Below are positions 1 to 8,791 of a stretch of DNA of 64,000 bases, piece after piece (the first letter of the stretch is position 1; every line of letters begins with the position of its first letter). Under the pieces are notes generated by a model. It was not told the DNA's origin. It made no database searches and saw nothing but the letters and a program-made list of their open reading frames with translations. Source of the DNA: Engelhardtia mirabilis (GTDB lineage: Bacteria > Planctomycetota > UBA1135 > GCA-002686595); the NCBI RefSeq assembly GCF_007748095.1, contig NZ_CP036287.1, forward strand, positions 186,001-250,000. The letters are read 5' to 3'. The translations under genes were made by a program, and so were the position numbers.

Positions 1-386
1 CCGTCGCACAGGCTGCGGGCCAGGTCGTAACGGCGCGTGGCCTCGGCCAGGCACTCCGGTCGCAGGCCCCGCCAGAACTCGGTCCCGCCTGAGCGCTCGA
101 CGGCGACCACCATGCGCGTGCCCGGGGTCCAGGAGACCAGGCGGCAGGCCTCGTCGGAGGCCGCGAACCAGGTCGCGAGGGGCAGCTCGCGCTCGTCCAC
201 GGGCAGGAGCTCGCGCAGCACCGCCGGCGCGATCCGGAACCAGGTGGCGCCGTCGTTCCCGTCCAGCTCGATCAGCAGCCGATCCTCGGTGTCCACGTCC
301 GTGCGCCGCACCCGCTGGGCGACCCCGTCGTCACCCAGGTACTTCCCGATCCACTGGACCGCGGCGGTGAGGTCGGGGGTTACCAC
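1..386 (-). CDS. Unrecognised protein, N-terminal part (runs off the left edge)
   Basis: Reading leftward from a GTG at 386 there is an open frame of 128 codons that continues past the window edge. A GGAGG ribosome site lies a few bases before the GTG, which is why I chose this start. The protein begins VTPDLTAAVQWIGKYL and is rich in acidic and Arg residues, with several Trp; it has no signal peptide or membrane segment. Codon use is typical of the GC-rich host. I do not recognise the family and the C-terminal part is missing, so no function is offered. Confidence 0.6.
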   Translation of the reverse strand, partial: MVTPDLTAAVQWIGKYLGDDGVAQRVRRTDVDTEDRLLIELDGNDGATWFRIAPAVLRELLPVDERELPLATWFAASDEACRLVSWTPGTRMVVAVERSGGTEFWRGLRPECLAEATRRYDLARSLCD

Positions 387-743
387 GGGACCTCCGCGAG
401 TCGAGTCCAGTCGCGCCGGCTCGCGATCGGGGCCGCGGCGCGGGGCAGGCTCGGGATGTGTGGGCACCGCGCGCGTTCGATTGAAGCGCGGCCTCGGTCC
501 GGCGACGGAAGGGGGTCGAGAGAGTCTTCCAAGGGGCTGGCGGCGGCCGGCGGCCAGCAGCGGCGCACTCGGCGTTCGTGGGAGCGCCCGGTCGATCGCG
601 CCGTACAGGATTCGGTCGGAGATTCGCTTCGCGCGACGCTGGGGCACCGCCCTACGCGAGCACCCCCGGCGGGGCCCCATGATCCAGTGGTGCCGCTCGG
701 GAGTTGCGCGCGCGTACACCGGCTGCGGGCCTATCCTCACGCC
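387..743. other. Intergenic region, no gene seen
   Basis: This stretch lies between the divergent partial gene and the glycosylase gene. Long open frames cross it on both strands, but they are GC-rich shadows without recognisable protein sequence. I see no convincing RNA gene or promoter. Confidence 0.5.
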
Positions 744-1601
744 ATGCCCGAAGGGGACACGATCCATGCCCTGGCCGGCGCGCTGGGCCGCGAGCTGACC
801 GGACACCGGGTGACGGGCTTCGAGCTGCGCGGTCGGCCGCCCGTGCATGCGCTGGTCGGCTGCGAAGTCCGCGCGGTGCGGGCGTGGGGCAAGAACACGT
901 TCATCGAGCTGGACGACGCGGCCGTGCTCTGGGTGCACCTGGGGATGTACGGGCGCTGGAGCTGGTACCCGGCCGGGGATCGGCGCGGCGAGGGCCTGCG
1001 TGGGGCGCTGTTGCGCCTGGCGACGGAGCGCCTGACGGTGGCCTGCTTCGAGGCCAAGACGGTCGAGCTGCTGCGGCCGCGGGACCTTGCGACCCACCCG
1101 AAGATCGCGACGCTGGGGCCGGACCTGGTGCTGCCGGACGTGGACCTGGGTGTGGTCCTGGCGCGCGTGCGCCAGCGGTTGCACGACGCGCGGCCGTCCC
1201 TGCGCGAGCTGCTGCTCGACCAACGGATCGCGGCGGGGATCGGGAACATCTTCCAGGCGGAGACGCTGTTCCTCGAGCGCCTGCATCCGGACACGGATCC
1301 GCGGGACCTGGACGACAGCCGGATCGAGGCGGTCTACGCCCGCGCTTCCGCCCTGCTGGCCGCCAACGTCGGCGCGGTGCCACGCGTCTTCACGGCGGGC
1401 CTGCCGTCGCGCCACCTGCCCGGCGAGCACGGCGACCACGGCAACCGAACCTGGGTCTACGAACGAGGGGGTCGCCCCTGCCGCGTGTGCGCCACGCCGA
1501 TCGTGCGGCGCGGCGAGAGCGCGTCCGACCGCGTCACCTGGTGGTGCCCCGCCTGCCAGCCCGCGCCGACCGCTGCCGCGTGGGTGGGGGGTGGGCCTTG
1601 A
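744..1601 (+). CDS. nei: Fpg/Nei-family DNA glycosylase (endonuclease VIII-like)
   Basis: The 285-residue protein starts MPEGDTIH. Processing gives the N-terminal Pro2 that forms the Schiff base with damaged DNA, followed by the catalytic Glu3, the hallmark of this family. A helix-two-turn-helix region follows (residues about 160-230, with the GIGNIFQAE stretch that contains the conserved Asn). A C-terminal zinc finger is formed by CRVC and CPAC. Known family role: removal of oxidised bases from DNA with beta/delta elimination. MPEGDT points to Nei rather than MutM (MPELPE). The open frame extends further upstream, but the ATG at 744 matches the family start exactly. Its stop overlaps the start region of the next gene, suggesting co-transcription. 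Confidence 0.93.
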   Translation: MPEGDTIHALAGALGRELTGHRVTGFELRGRPPVHALVGCEVRAVRAWGKNTFIELDDAAVLWVHLGMYGRWSWYPAGDRRGEGLRGALLRLATERLTVACFEAKTVELLRPRDLATHPKIATLGPDLVLPDVDLGVVLARVRQRLHDARPSLRELLLDQRIAAGIGNIFQAETLFLERLHPDTDPRDLDDSRIEAVYARASALLAANVGAVPRVFTAGLPSRHLPGEHGDHGNRTWVYERGGRPCRVCATPIVRRGESASDRVTWWCPACQPAPTAAAWVGGGP

Positions 1602-2161
1602 CCACGCGCGGCTGGATGGTTCGGCTGGCTTCGGCGATCGCGGTCGTGCTCGTCTCGCCGCTCGTGGCCGCGGCCTACGGCGCGCTCCATGACCAGGTCA
1701 CCTACACCCTCTCGCCCGAGTACTACACCCACCTCAAGTTCGACCAGTTCCGCATCCCGGCCGGGATGCACGACCGCGTGGGCGTGGCGCTGGTGGGCGT
1801 GCTCGCCACCTGGTGGGTGGGTCCGCCGATCGGGCTGTGTCTGGCGCCCTTCCTGGCCCTGCGGCGGCCGGCGCAGCGGGCGCCGTGGCGCACGGGGCTG
1901 GCTCGCGTCGGCGCGGCGTTGGCGACGGTGATCGGGGTCGCGGCCCTGTGCGGCGCGCTCGGCTACGCCCTCGGCCGGCCCCTGGCGCCGACCCAAGAGG
2001 CGGCCGCCGCCCTGACGCCGACCGGGGTGACCGACCCCATCGCCTACCTGCGAGTGGGATCCATGCATAACGCCTCGTATCTGGGCGGAGCGCTGGGCCT
2101 GGTGGTCGCGATGGGCCGTCAGGTCGTCGCGTTGTGGCGGGAGCGCCGCCAATCCGCGTGA
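1598..2161 (+). CDS. Conserved small integral membrane protein of unknown function
   Basis: A 187-residue protein with about four hydrophobic segments: near residues 8-28, 65-95, 105-130 and 165-180. A conserved-looking stretch, HDQVTYTLSPEYYTHLKF, follows the first segment; I recall similar motifs in uncharacterised membrane proteins, but no function is known to me. The start is ambiguous. A TTG at 1598 overlaps the glycosylase stop (TTGA) behind a G-rich site; an ATG at 1616 and a GTG at 1580 are alternatives. Overlap with the upstream gene indicates one transcript, but no functional link is evident. Confidence 0.75.
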   Translation: MTTRGWMVRLASAIAVVLVSPLVAAAYGALHDQVTYTLSPEYYTHLKFDQFRIPAGMHDRVGVALVGVLATWWVGPPIGLCLAPFLALRRPAQRAPWRTGLARVGAALATVIGVAALCGALGYALGRPLAPTQEAAAALTPTGVTDPIAYLRVGSMHNASYLGGALGLVVAMGRQVVALWRERRQSA

Positions 2162-2205
2162 GCCGTTGATCGATCCCGGTGCCCAGTCATGATTGCCGCC
2201 CGACC

Positions 2206-2814
2206 ATGCAGCGCTCGATCCTCCTGATCCTCAGCCACCCCGCCTTCGAGCGATCGCGGGCGAATCGCGCCCTCCTGGAGGCAGTTCGGGACCTCGAGGG
2301 GGTGCGGGTCCACGACCTCTACGAGGAGTACCCGGACTTCGCCATCGACGTGGAGCGCGAGCAGGGCCTCTTGCGCGAGCACGACGTGATCGTGTTCCAG
2401 CACCCGTTCTATTGGTACAGCGTCCCGTCGCTCTTGAAGGAGTGGATGGACCTGGTGCTCGAGTACGGCTTCGCCTACGGCCACGCGGGCCACGAGCTGG
2501 ACGGCAAGTGGTGGCTGAGCGTGATCACGACCGGCGGCGGCGTCGAGAGCTACTGCCGCGCCGGCGGCAACCGCTTCACCATGCGCGAGCTGACCGCGCC
2601 CCTGGAGCAGACCGCGCGCCTGTGCGGCATGCACTTCCTGCCGCCCTTCCTGGTGCACGGCACGCACCTGTTGAACGGGCCGCAGGACTTCCGGCCGGTG
2701 GGCGCCGAGTACCGCGAGCTGGTGGGTGCCCTGCGCGGTGGGCGGCTGACGCCCCAGGAAGTCGCCGGTCGCGAGAGCCTGAATCTGGGCGGGCGGGTGC
2801 TGGGCGATGGGTGA
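2206..2814 (+). CDS. KefF/KefG-like flavodoxin-fold NAD(P)H oxidoreductase
   Basis: About 202 residues from the ATG at 2206; a GTG at 2179 would add nine. The N-terminal ILLILSHPAFERSRANR is the flavin-phosphate-binding strand-loop of the NAD(P)H dehydrogenase (quinone)/KefF family. HPFYWYSVPSLLKEWMD and GFAYG are the other signature blocks. In known systems this cytosolic subunit binds and activates a Kef antiporter. The gene overlaps the following Kef gene by 8 bp in a different frame, which strongly supports that partnership here. It is slightly longer than E. coli KefF or KefG. Confidence 0.9.
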   Translation: MQRSILLILSHPAFERSRANRALLEAVRDLEGVRVHDLYEEYPDFAIDVEREQGLLREHDVIVFQHPFYWYSVPSLLKEWMDLVLEYGFAYGHAGHELDGKWWLSVITTGGGVESYCRAGGNRFTMRELTAPLEQTARLCGMHFLPPFLVHGTHLLNGPQDFRPVGAEYRELVGALRGGRLTPQEVAGRESLNLGGRVLGDG

Positions 2815-4735
2815 GTCGCTGCTCGTCCAGGCCTTCGTGTACCTCACGGCGGCCGTGATCTCGGTGCCCCTGGCCAAGCGCTTCGGCTTGGGTTCGGTGC
2901 TGGGCTACCTGCTGGCCGGCGTGATCGTGGGGCCCTTCGCCCTCGACCTGGTGGGCGCCAGCGGGGACGTCATGCACTTCGCCGAGTTCGGCGTGGTGAT
3001 GATGCTGTTCCTGATCGGGCTCGAGCTGCGGCCCGCGCTCCTGTGGAACCTGCGCGGACCGATCCTCGGCCTGGGCGGTCTGCAGGTGGTGGTGACCACC
3101 GCGGCCCTGGCCGCCTTGGGGCGGCTCCTGGGTCTGGAGTGGACCGAGGCCCTGGCCGCCGGGTCCGCCCTGGCCCTGTCGTCCACGGCGATCGTGCTGC
3201 AGACCCTGGAGGAGCGCGGGATCTCGAAGACGCCCGTCGGCGAGAGCAGCTTCGCGATCCTGCTGTTCCAGGACATCGCGGTGATCCCGATGCTGGCCCT
3301 GGTCCCGCTGCTGGCGGCCGGCGACGTGGAGCACCCGGTGGCGGACGCCGACCACGCCGCGAACGCCCACCGACTCCTCGACGCCCTGCCCGGCTGGGCC
3401 CAGCCCCTGACCGTGCTCGCGGTGGTCGCCGCCATCGTGATCGGCGGGCGGTTCCTGTTGCGTCCGGCCCTGCGCTTCATCGCCGAGGCGCGCATGCGCG
3501 AAGTCTTCACCGCCGCGGCCCTGCTGCTGGTGGTCGGCGTGGCCCTGGCCATGCAGGCGGTGGGACTGTCGCCCGCCCTCGGAACGTTCCTGGCGGGCGT
3601 CGTCCTGGCCGAGAGCGAGTTCTCGCGCGAACTCGAAGCCGACATCGAGCCCTTCAAGGGCCTGCTGCTCGGCTTGTTCTTCATCTCCGTCGGCGCCAGC
3701 GTCGACTTCGCCCTCCTGTCCCAGAGCCCCTTCGCGATCGCCGGCCTGGTCGCGCTCCTGATGGTCGCGAAGTTCGCGATCCTCGTGCCCCTGGGGCTGC
3801 TCTTCAAGCTGCCCACGAGCCAAGCCCTGCGCCTGGGCTTCCTGCTCTCCCAGGGCGGCGAGTTCGCCTTCGTGCTGTTGTCCTTCGCGGTGCAGTCGCA
3901 CGTCCTCGGCGAGACCCACGCGGGCCCCCTGGTGCTGGTCGTGGCCCTATCGATGCTGCTCACGCCCCTGCTCGTGATCGTCGACGCGCGCTTCGTCCAG
4001 CCGCGCTTCCGGGTCGCTGCCCAGGTGCGCGACGACGAGGCCGACCGCCGCGCCGTGGAGGACTCCGAGCAGACCTCGGTGATCATCGCCGGCTTCGGCC
4101 GCTTCGGCGTGACCGTGCTGCGCCTGCTCAAGGCCAACGGCATCAACGCCACGGTCCTCGACATGGACCCCGCCCAACTCGCCAGCCTCGAGGGCTTCGG
4201 CCACAAGGGCTTCTACGGCGACGCCCGCCGCCTGGACCTGCTCGAAGCCGCCGGCGCCGCCGAGGCCAAGGTCCTGGTGGTCGCCGTGGACCAGACCGAC
4301 CACGCCCGGCGCATCATCCAGACCGCCAAGAAGCACTTCCCCCAGCTCAAGCTCCTGGTCCGCTCGCGCTCGATGCAGACCGCCTACGAGCTGATGCGCG
4401 AAGGCGTCGACCACGTCGAGCGCGAGACCTTCGGCTCCGCCATCGACCTCGGCGTCGAGGTCCTGCGCCGCCTGGGCTTCCGCGGCCACCAAGCCGTCCG
4501 CGCCGCCCGCGAGTTCAAGCGCCACGAGAGGCGCGTGATGGCGGAACTATTCCCCCTCCAGGACGACCGCGCCGCCTACCTGGAACGCGCCCGCCGCCGC
4601 TCCGACGAGCTCCAGAACCTCATGGCCGCCGACGCCCAGGACCACGACGCCCAGTTCGCCAAGGCCTGGGACATCGACACCCTGGCCAGCGACGTGCAGA
4701 CTGGGAGCGCGCCGAGCGAGGAGGGGAGTGACTGA
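2807..4735 (+). CDS. kefC: Kef-type K+/H+ antiporter (CPA2 family) with TrkA-N domain
   Basis: A 642-residue inner-membrane protein. Residues 1-390 form the CPA2 cation:proton exchanger domain with about a dozen membrane segments and typical blocks such as GSVLGYLLAGVIVGP, ALSSTAIVLQ and FLLSQGGEFAFVL. Residues about 415-535 form a Rossmann (TrkA-N/RCK) domain starting IIAGFGRFG, a dinucleotide-binding GxGxxG. The charged tail (about 560-642) resembles KefB/KefC. Expected role: K+ efflux gated by ligands on the Rossmann domain, with acidification during electrophile stress. Translational overlap with the upstream KefF-like gene supports a two-subunit system. A decayed copy of the 3' end lies at about 6.4-6.6 kb. 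Confidence 0.92.
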   Translation: MGESLLVQAFVYLTAAVISVPLAKRFGLGSVLGYLLAGVIVGPFALDLVGASGDVMHFAEFGVVMMLFLIGLELRPALLWNLRGPILGLGGLQVVVTTAALAALGRLLGLEWTEALAAGSALALSSTAIVLQTLEERGISKTPVGESSFAILLFQDIAVIPMLALVPLLAAGDVEHPVADADHAANAHRLLDALPGWAQPLTVLAVVAAIVIGGRFLLRPALRFIAEARMREVFTAAALLLVVGVALAMQAVGLSPALGTFLAGVVLAESEFSRELEADIEPFKGLLLGLFFISVGASVDFALLSQSPFAIAGLVALLMVAKFAILVPLGLLFKLPTSQALRLGFLLSQGGEFAFVLLSFAVQSHVLGETHAGPLVLVVALSMLLTPLLVIVDARFVQPRFRVAAQVRDDEADRRAVEDSEQTSVIIAGFGRFGVTVLRLLKANGINATVLDMDPAQLASLEGFGHKGFYGDARRLDLLEAAGAAEAKVLVVAVDQTDHARRIIQTAKKHFPQLKLLVRSRSMQTAYELMREGVDHVERETFGSAIDLGVEVLRRLGFRGHQAVRAAREFKRHERRVMAELFPLQDDRAAYLERARRRSDELQNLMAADAQDHDAQFAKAWDIDTLASDVQTGSAPSEEGSD

Positions 4736-4767
4736 GCGAGGATGGCCGCCGAGCCGGGACTCGACGG

Positions 4768-6042
4768 CTACCGCGGCCTGCGCGGGACCGGGCGGTTCGG
4801 GGGCTCCAGCCGTGTGTCACCGACCGGCGATGCGAGGGCGCGCTCGAGGCCGGTGAACAACTCCAAGATCTCCCTGGCCTCGAACACGCGATAGCGCTCC
4901 CGGCCGATGTTGCGTTGCTCGAGGATCCCGGCGTCGACCAGCCGGTTGATGGCCTCGGCGGTGCGCGGGCGCGTGCGTCCGACCAGCCGCGAGGCGGACT
5001 CAACGGTCAGGATCGGAACGCCGGGCAGGACGCGCAGCAGGCGGTCGGTCGCCGAGTTGGCACGGACGCGACCGAGGGTCTCGCGCCACCGCGCCGTGAG
5101 CTCGGTGAGTTGGTCGCCGTAGCGCTCGGCGTCCGTACAGGCGCGGCGCGTCGCCGTCGCGAAGGTCCGCAGCCAGTCGACCGCTCCCGCCGAGCGCCCC
5201 GGGCCGCCTCGCGGCCCGACGTGCCGAAACGCGCTCAGGCCAGCGACGTAGTCGTCGGGCCAGGTCGCCAACACCAGGCTGATCGGCGGCACGAAGCCCG
5301 GCGCCAAGCCGCGCCGCCGGAGCACGACGTGGATCAGCGCCCGGCCCGCGCGTCCGTTGCCGTCGGCGAAGGGGTGCAGGGTCTCGAACTGGGCGTGGGC
5401 GATGGCAGCCTGGACGAGGGGCGAGTGATCGTCGCCGTCCACGTAGGCGAAGAGGTCGTCGAGCAGGGGGGCGAGTCGCTCGGGCGGCGGTGGGACGAAC
5501 GCGGCGCTGCAGGGGTTGTAGGAGCTGCCGCCGATCCAGTTCTGGACGGCGCGGACCTGGCCGCCGAGCTCGGGTGTCGGTGAGCGCTCCATAAGGACGC
5601 GGTGCACCTCGAGTTGCTCTTCGAGCCCGAAGCTCGGCGCCTCGCTGGCCAGGGTGATCGCGGAGTCCATGGCGTCGATGTTGCCGAGGATCTCGACGGC
5701 GACCCGGTCCCGGGGATCGCCGCCGAGGGCCAAGGCAGTCTCGGCCCGAGCGAGCCGCCCGCTGGCGGCCGCGAGCCCCTCGATGCGCGACGAACCGACC
5801 GACTCGGCCCGCAGCAGGAAGCGGGCGAGGCCCTCGAGGCTGACGTGGGTGGTGCCGCGCTGGTTCAAGGCGCGGACGGCCGCCTCCGCGTCCGCGATGT
5901 CCGCAGCGACATCGGCGGGGATGGTCAGGTCCCAGCCAGCGAGGGGGTCGGGGAGGTAGGCGTCGTAGAAGCCGCCCGCGCGGTCTCGGCGACTGAGACC
6001 GTCGTGGTGAGGCTCCCAGCGAAGTTGGAGGTGTTCGGCCAT
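4768..6042 (-). CDS. Fic-domain protein, likely AMPylase with N-terminal inhibitory motif
   Basis: A 424-residue protein. The complete Fic motif HPFADGNGRAGR is at residues 223-234, with catalytic His and the anion-binding glycines, so it looks active. An SSRIEG stretch (84-89) fits the (S/T)xxxE(G/N) inhibitory motif of class II Fic proteins, inside a Fic_N domain. The C-terminal part (about 340-400) looks like a winged helix, ending near GILEQRNIGRERYRVFE. Known family reaction: transfer of AMP, or another nucleotide moiety, to a protein hydroxyl. The ATG at 6042 is preceded by AAGG; a GTG at 6069 is an alternative. It converges on the Kef gene with a short gap. Confidence 0.9.
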   Translation of the reverse strand: MAEHLQLRWEPHHDGLSRRDRAGGFYDAYLPDPLAGWDLTIPADVAADIADAEAAVRALNQRGTTHVSLEGLARFLLRAESVGSSRIEGLAAASGRLARAETALALGGDPRDRVAVEILGNIDAMDSAITLASEAPSFGLEEQLEVHRVLMERSPTPELGGQVRAVQNWIGGSSYNPCSAAFVPPPPERLAPLLDDLFAYVDGDDHSPLVQAAIAHAQFETLHPFADGNGRAGRALIHVVLRRRGLAPGFVPPISLVLATWPDDYVAGLSAFRHVGPRGGPGRSAGAVDWLRTFATATRRACTDAERYGDQLTELTARWRETLGRVRANSATDRLLRVLPGVPILTVESASRLVGRTRPRTAEAINRLVDAGILEQRNIGRERYRVFEAREILELFTGLERALASPVGDTRLEPPNRPVPRRPR

Positions 6043-6421
6043 CGGCTGGCCCTTAGCGGCCGGTTGCACGGTAAGTGAACATTAGGGGTGCCGCAACGAT
6101 CGGTTCTGCGGAGCGCTTTCGGGCTGTGGGCGTCGACCACAGAGAGCCGTAGATCGCTGCCCCGGAGGCTCGTGCGCCACGGTGGCGGTGTCGCCCTCGC
6201 CCGAACTCGACTTCGCGCGGGCCCTCGACACGCCGCTGCCCCCTGCCCGGCGCCAGCAAGCAGAGAGGCCAGGCTCGCCAGGGCGTCGGTGGTGGGTCGG
6301 AGCAAGGGCTGGCGCCACCCCAGCCGCGGCAGGCGCAGTCGTGGACTTCGGCCAAGAGTACTCCGCACCTCGACCCGGCCCAGGCGCGAACCCAGTAGCC
6401 GACGCTGTCGGTCGAGCGGAC
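6043..6421. other. Degenerate intergenic region
   Basis: There is no recognisable gene here. The open frames are shadows without homologous-looking sequence. This stretch marks the transition from normal chromosome into the region of mobile-element debris. Confidence 0.45.
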
Positions 6422-6595
6422 CAGGCGCGCCGAACTCTTCCCCCTCCAAGACGACCGCGCCACCGACCCGAAACGCGCCCGCCGCCGACTCGACGAACTC
6501 CAGAACACGATGGCCGCCGATTCCGAAAGCTACGACGCCCAGTTCGCCAAGGCCTGTGACCTCGAAAGCCTCCCCCGCGACGCGCAAGCGCAGCG
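6422..6595 (+). pseudogene. Fragment of a Kef antiporter gene (3' end only)
   Basis: In the frame through 6510 the translation runs AELFPLQDDRA, then ARRRLDELQN, MAAD and YDAQFAKA. This matches the last ~55 residues of the intact Kef protein (AELFPLQDDRAAYLERARRR, DELQNLMAAD, HDAQFAKAWD), with many substitutions. Nucleotide similarity to about 4541-4710 is also obvious. There is no upstream membrane domain, so this is a truncated, diverged duplicate. It could come from an old tandem duplication or a second kef locus brought in by rearrangement. Confidence 0.8.
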
Positions 6596-6798
6596 CACAC
6601 CGGAGGGAGAGGGCGGCGACCGGGTCCGGGTGCTCGCCGGACTGCACCTCATCGCGCCGAGCCTTCCATTCGGCCGAGTCCAAACCTCTCGATTGGCCGA
6701 GCTACGATCTTTCAATCGGACGATGCCCAGCCCTGCAGATGGCTGAGTCCTGGAACTGCAGACAGCCGCGATGGACGACGCTCCCGCTCCCCCGGTTT

Positions 6799-7156
6799 CG
6801 CCGGACTCACGCTCGAGGCGGCTCGCGAAGCAGCGGGCAGTTGGCCCGAGATCATGAACACGGATCAGGGCTGCCAGTTCGCCAGCTACGCCTGGACCTC
6901 TGTGCTTCGCGAGGCCGGTGTCCGAATCAGCATGGACGGCAAGGGACGCTGGATCGACAACGTGATGGTCGAGCGCCTTTGGCGCAGCCTGAAGTACGAG
7001 GACATCTACCTGAGGGCCTACCAGGACCTGGCCGAGCTCGCGCTCGGACTCGGACGATGGCTGACCCACTACAACCACGACCGTCCTCACCAATCCCTCG
7101 GCTGGCAGACGCCGATGGACGTCTACACGCCGCAAGCCAAGGCACCCGCGGCCTGA
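6799..7156 (+). pseudogene. IS3-family transposase (OrfB) C-terminal fragment
   Basis: The frame contains the second half of an rve/DDE integrase core: IMNTDQGCQFAS with the second catalytic Asp, GRWIDNVMVERLWRSLKYE with the catalytic Glu, and the typical ending HYNHDRPHQSLGWQTPMDVY. Homology starts near GLTLEAAREA, about 18 residues before the NTDQG block. The first half of OrfB and all of OrfA are missing, so it cannot be active. The ATG at 6854 is internal to the old gene. Confidence 0.85.
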
Positions 7157-7316
7157 CGAGCACTTGCGGTGCCGAGGGCCCGCTCCGGCCTACGGCATCC
7201 GCGGGGCCTCCCCCCTCGGGCTCACCTACGACACCAAGACCCAAGCCAAGTCCCCGGACCTCCGGGTCCTGACGGCATAACCAAAACCCGCTCTCAGCTG
7301 GCGCCATCAACCCGAC

Positions 7317-7425
7317 CACCTCTCACCAATCCCTCGTCTGGCAAACGCCGATGGATGTCTACGCGCCGCATGCCAAGGCACCCGCGGCCTGACGAGCACC
7401 TGCGGTGCCGAGGGCCCGCGGAGGC
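7317..7425 (+). repeat. Second, partial copy of the IS3 3' end
   Basis: From about 7317 the sequence repeats 7084-7190: the same CACCAATCCCTCG start, the same codons for WQTPMDVY and KAPAA, the same stop and the same downstream GCGGTGCCGAGGGCCCGC. There are scattered base changes. It is a short duplicated tail of the transposase gene and its end, probably left by recombination or transposition of related copies. Confidence 0.75.
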
Positions 7426-7454
7426 CGTAGGCCGGAGCGGGCCCTCGGCACCGC
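7402..7454. terminator. Strong hairpin, possible terminator or IS-end palindrome
   Basis: Two perfect 18-bp arms (7402-7419 and 7437-7454; GCGGTGCCGAGGGCCCGC and its complement) flank a short loop that also pairs partly. The first arm occurs again at 7168-7185 without its partner. There is no T-run, so it may be part of an element end rather than a classic terminator. Confidence 0.5.
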
Positions 7455-7519
7455 GACCACCCACGACCACACCAACCTAAGCCAAGACCCCAAGCCACTG
7501 GGCATCCGCGGCATAGCTA

Positions 7520-7588
7520 ATCCCGGCCGCTCTAACTGGCCGCATTTGAACCGATCACAATTGGCCGGTTCTGACCCGATCCCCGAGG
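7520..7588. repeat. Solo right end of an IS21-family element
   Basis: Positions 7534-7588 match 23128-23182, the right terminus of the intact IS21 element at 20.6-23.2 kb, with three mismatches in 55 bases. Both transposase-binding motifs (AACTGGCC followed by GCATTTGA, and TTGGCCGGTT) and the terminal GATCCCCGAGG are present. The similarity continues a little leftward. No transposase genes of this copy remain, so it is a scar of an earlier insertion or deletion. Confidence 0.85.
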
Positions 7589-7636
7589 CTCAGCGCCGCG
7601 AAACCGAGGCAGGATGCGGGAACGCCGTGCGCACAT

Positions 7637-8548
7637 TCATTCGCTTTGCTTTCTCCTGAGGAGGCTGCTGTAGCGAGCATCGTTGTCTAGGCGCCTTAGT
7701 AGCCGGTCAACATCCGCTTCAGACATTTCGCTCTCGTCCGACTCTACGAGCAGTTCGCGAAGTACACGGGCGACTTCTCTCGTGACTCTGGTCTTCAGCG
7801 GCTTGGGCGTGTGCTTCGCTACCTCCGACACGATCTCTTGTTCGCTCAGCTTGCTTAGGTCGAGGCCAGCTTTCTGCGCGGCATCGACTGCTTCTCCGGA
7901 AACCCACCGCGGGAGGTTCGGGACGGCCGCTCTCTTGAGGTGATCCTTGATGATCTTCTCTGCCGCCTTCTGCCCGTCCTTCCTATCTGACCAGTCCGGA
8001 GTTCCGATGCGGGAGTAGAGGTTCCCTACAAGCCAGCCGAGCTTGTTGCGAAACTCGCTATCAAGTGCTCCGGCCCGCGCGCTTCGGATCGTGTCGTAGT
8101 GATCGCGGCGGACCGCAATGCTGACTTGCAGCATTGCTATGGAAGGCACAGCGATGCCTACATCTGCATCCGGATGCAGATAGAAGAGTCCGAGCGCTTG
8201 CTCGTTCTGATTTATTATCCTCTGAAGTAGTCGCTTTGCCTCGCCCCGAGATTCCTCGCGGTATGTTCCGCCGCCTATTCCAGCGCAAACCTGATCTAGC
8301 AATCCAATTAGGACGTCTTCAAGCGAGCGAATGCACGCAAGTGTGATGTATCGCGACTTACACTCTCCCTTGCGGCGCACCAAATCGCACGACTGAGTCA
8401 GGACCATGAATGCCAGGTACTTTGGGTCAAGAAAGTGTGGATGCACCTCCTGGAGCAAACTCTTCAGCCCCTCCGACAGAATTACGATGTCGCCTTGGTC
8501 AAGGTCCTGTTCGGCATCGACGGGCTTGTAAGTCCAGTGGCTCACCAT
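7637..8548 (-). CDS. Unassigned protein, third gene of a low-GC three-gene operon
   Basis: A 303-residue soluble protein starting MVSHWTYKPVDAEQDLDQGD. It has no signal peptide or membrane segment. Notable features are an N-terminal QGDIVILSE block, a YLAFMVLTQSCDLVRRKGE block whose Cys and Asp look conserved-motif-like, and a long charged helical C-terminal half (about residues 190-303) rich in Lys, Arg and Glu. Base composition is clearly less GC-rich than the chromosome, suggesting transfer. It follows the 73-residue gene by about 20 bp. I do not recognise an enzyme family. IS scars lie on both sides of the operon, so a defence or stress role is possible but unproven. Confidence 0.78.
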   Translation of the reverse strand: MVSHWTYKPVDAEQDLDQGDIVILSEGLKSLLQEVHPHFLDPKYLAFMVLTQSCDLVRRKGECKSRYITLACIRSLEDVLIGLLDQVCAGIGGGTYREESRGEAKRLLQRIINQNEQALGLFYLHPDADVGIAVPSIAMLQVSIAVRRDHYDTIRSARAGALDSEFRNKLGWLVGNLYSRIGTPDWSDRKDGQKAAEKIIKDHLKRAAVPNLPRWVSGEAVDAAQKAGLDLSKLSEQEIVSEVAKHTPKPLKTRVTREVARVLRELLVESDESEMSEADVDRLLRRLDNDARYSSLLRRKQSE

Positions 8549-8569
8549 CGGAAAGGAACGGCGCCGGGG

Positions 8570-8791
8570 CTACACGTCTGTGCTAGCGGCCGCGTCTTCA
8601 CTCTCGTGAGGAGCGTATCGGATTCTCAGACTACCTTCAGTCTTTGAAGTCTGAAGGCAACGCACAATTGCGACGGCACTACTGGTATCAGGGGTGCCTG
8701 TGGCCTCGAACGCCTCGGCCTCTTGGTAGTAGAACTGCTTTGCTTGCTCACCGAGTTCTTGAGGCTCGAGGAAACCCGATTCTTCAGTCAT
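8570..8791 (-). CDS. Small unassigned protein, second gene of the operon
   Basis: A 73-residue acidic protein starting MTEESGFLEPQELGEQAK. It has no signal peptide or zinc motif. Its ATG overlaps the stop of the preceding gene by 8 bp, which implies translational coupling, and it ends about 20 bp before the next gene. Size and position suggest an adaptor, antitoxin or accessory subunit, but that is inference only. Confidence 0.68.
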   Translation of the reverse strand: MTEESGFLEPQELGEQAKQFYYQEAEAFEATGTPDTSSAVAIVRCLQTSKTEGSLRIRYAPHESEDAAASTDV

